From Candidatus Hamiltonella defensa 5AT (Acyrthosiphon pisum) (GTDB taxonomy: Bacteria > Pseudomonadota > Gammaproteobacteria > Enterobacterales > Enterobacteriaceae): a stretch of DNA of 64,000 nt. Made by a program: the position numbers and the translations under genes. Location: positions 1,910,006 to 1,974,005 of the forward strand of contig NC_012751.1 in the NCBI RefSeq assembly GCF_000021705.1, written 5' to 3'. Below, piece by piece: positions 62,860 through 64,000 of this stretch (positions are counted from its first letter, which is position 1; each line of letters starts with the position of its first letter). The notes below the pieces were generated by a model. The model was not told the origin of the DNA, did no database searches, and saw nothing but the letters and a program-made list of their open reading frames with translations.

Positions 62860-63699
62860 TTAATTTGGGATTTTATTATAATAAACACCATCTAAATAAC
62901 TACGATATTCAATTACTTGTTGTGTAATTTCATCATTAGTTCCAAAAAGGTACATATAAATCTTTATTCCATTTAACCTTATTAATTTCAATTTAAACTT
63001 ATCTTCATAAGAAAATGGTTTCCCTGCTACAACATATTTTAGATTGTTTTTTTTTTAAAACTCTATCATTGAAATGTTTTTTTTAAAAAACTCTATCATT
63101 GAAATAAAATCATATTTTACAAGTAGAGTTTTTGTTATCTGACTAAGAGAGTAATAGTTAGCCATTGCACCGTCAAATATACCTCCACCCATTCTCATGG
63201 ATTTTTTAGAGAAAAGCTCCATTTTTATTTTTGATTTATCATAAAATAAATTTACCATTTTTAATGGTTTATCAACTTTATCTGTTATAAATACAACATC
63301 AGGATGTGATAAAAACCAATTATTTATATCTTCAAAGCTCATTGCGGTATATTTGTTCAAAATTTTATATCGTTTAAATTCTTCAAGATTGGGTGGTAAT
63401 TCGCCAGAATATCCCGTTTGTTGAGCCCATGTTTTCCAGTCATGTGTTCCAACATAGTACCCATCTTTTGTTTCTCTAATATCTAATTCAAATATTTTTG
63501 CACCTTCATTATATGAATTATTAAGCGCTTCAAGGCTGTTAGTATATATATGTCCATCTATCTGTCCGCCAGCATGAGCAATTATATCAATTGAGTTTTT
63601 ATTGAATTGAAATATCCTATATTCAACAAAAGAATATAGTCCTATTATAGATATAATAAGAAACAATGATATATACTTTAAGATATTAATAAATAACAT
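62860..63699 (-). pseudogene. Glycerophosphodiester phosphodiesterase-like protein with a duplication-borne stop
   Basis: The family pattern is present: membrane anchor (about residues 5-25), IDIIAHAGGQIDG (in place of the usual HRG), TNSLEALNNSYNEGAKIFELDIRETKDGYYVGTHD (catalytic His-Asp-Glu region, in pieces), and PDVVFITDKVDKPL. The start is set at 63697-63699, where AAGAGG lies 7 bases upstream. A 30-bp unit encoding ISMIEFFKKN is duplicated in tandem; in the second copy TTT AAA has become TAA AAA, giving a stop at 63055. Beyond it, in the same frame, KYVVAGKPFSYEDKF and RSYLDGVYYNKIPN run to a natural stop at 62860. Full length would be 279 residues. Confidence 0.75.
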
Positions 63700-63741
63700 T
63701 AAACCTCTTTGTATAAAGAGGAGCACGTTTCGCCTAGCCAA

Positions 63742-64000
63742 GATGATGCTCCATTAACGAATTGATTCAGCAAAAATGACCGTCATTTATCAAATTAACC
63801 CTTGTAAGGCATGACAAAAACGAGTTTAGCACTGAGATATAAAATTCTAAAAATAGCTAAAAATTACGATTCATTAATCAGTTAATTAATGAAATAAATA
63901 TAACTTATTGCAATAACTTTAAATTAAATTTTGTGATTTTTTCTAATTATATATTATGTCGAATTAAACTTAAAAATCGCTGATTTATCATAGGCTTATT
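63742..64000. other. A+T-rich terminal interval, nothing recognised
   Basis: No gene, RNA or clear repeat can be supported in the last 259 bases. Confidence 0.5.

Overview
This window is about 41 kb of enterobacterial chromosome followed by about 16 kb of plasmid-, phage- and IS-derived accessory DNA, with an iron/heme locus at the join. Core proteins read like shortened, A+T-rich Escherichia/Yersinia orthologs. Ancestral blocks survive only in pieces: dnaX-ybaB-recR-htpG-adk, sapBCDF-fabI, gmhA-yafJ, rfaH with ubiD-fre, hemA-prfA-prmC divergent from lolB-ispE, ydjM-tcyP, and yafD, mltD, gloB, yafS. Many are joined in new ways, several genes carry single frameshifts, and IS debris is abundant. 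This is the pattern of a facultative, host-restricted insect symbiont of the Hamiltonella/Regiella/Fukatsuia kind. The genus is an inference; no rRNA gene is present.

Layout. 1-9.8 kb: the end of dnaX, ybaB, recR, a gene-free stretch holding two tandem terminator-ended repeat units, htpG behind a clear sigma-32 promoter, adk, a small membrane protein, secA and a divergent DUF721 gene. 9.9-24.4 kb: asnB, yejM, fabI, sapFDCB (no sapA), a frameshifted yafJ, gmhA, rpoH, fre, ubiD, rfaH, hemB. 24.5-32.2 kb: tRNA-Pro(GGG), yjgA, ygiC/ygiB-like genes, prmC, prfA, a frameshifted hemA, lolB, ispE. 32.2-47.7 kb: tcyP, ydjM, sitABCD, yafD, mltD, gloB, yafS, and a Fur-boxed hmuRSTUV heme-uptake locus.

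47.8-64 kb: a phage antirepressor stub, IS630-, IS5-, IS3- and IS701-like transposase genes or remnants, a plasmid ParA/ParG-like pair, a YopT-like (C58) cysteine protease gene between two copies of a two-dyad repeat, a decayed resolvase, a ColE1-like sequence scrap, VapBC, a Tn3-type resolvase divergent from a GNAT acetyltransferase, an IS110 remnant, a broken EF-hand gene, a primase remnant, a Phd/ParE-type toxin-antitoxin pair, a phosphoethanolamine-transferase-like gene, IS256 debris, and a glycerophosphodiesterase-like gene broken by a 30-bp tandem duplication.

How the parts fit. Metal and heme acquisition (sitABCD, hmuRSTUV) is complete, while endogenous heme synthesis looks compromised: hemA is frameshifted in an A-run and hemH is absent from its usual place after adk. 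Heat-shock control is visible (rpoH plus the sigma-32 promoter of htpG). Envelope genes (yejM, gmhA, rfaH, lolB, sapBCDF, the phosphoethanolamine transferase) suggest an LPS-bearing surface facing host defences. The most unusual items are the C58 protease flanked by covarying dyads, the tandem noncoding units before htpG, the EF-hand pseudogene, and the recurring A-run frameshift sites.
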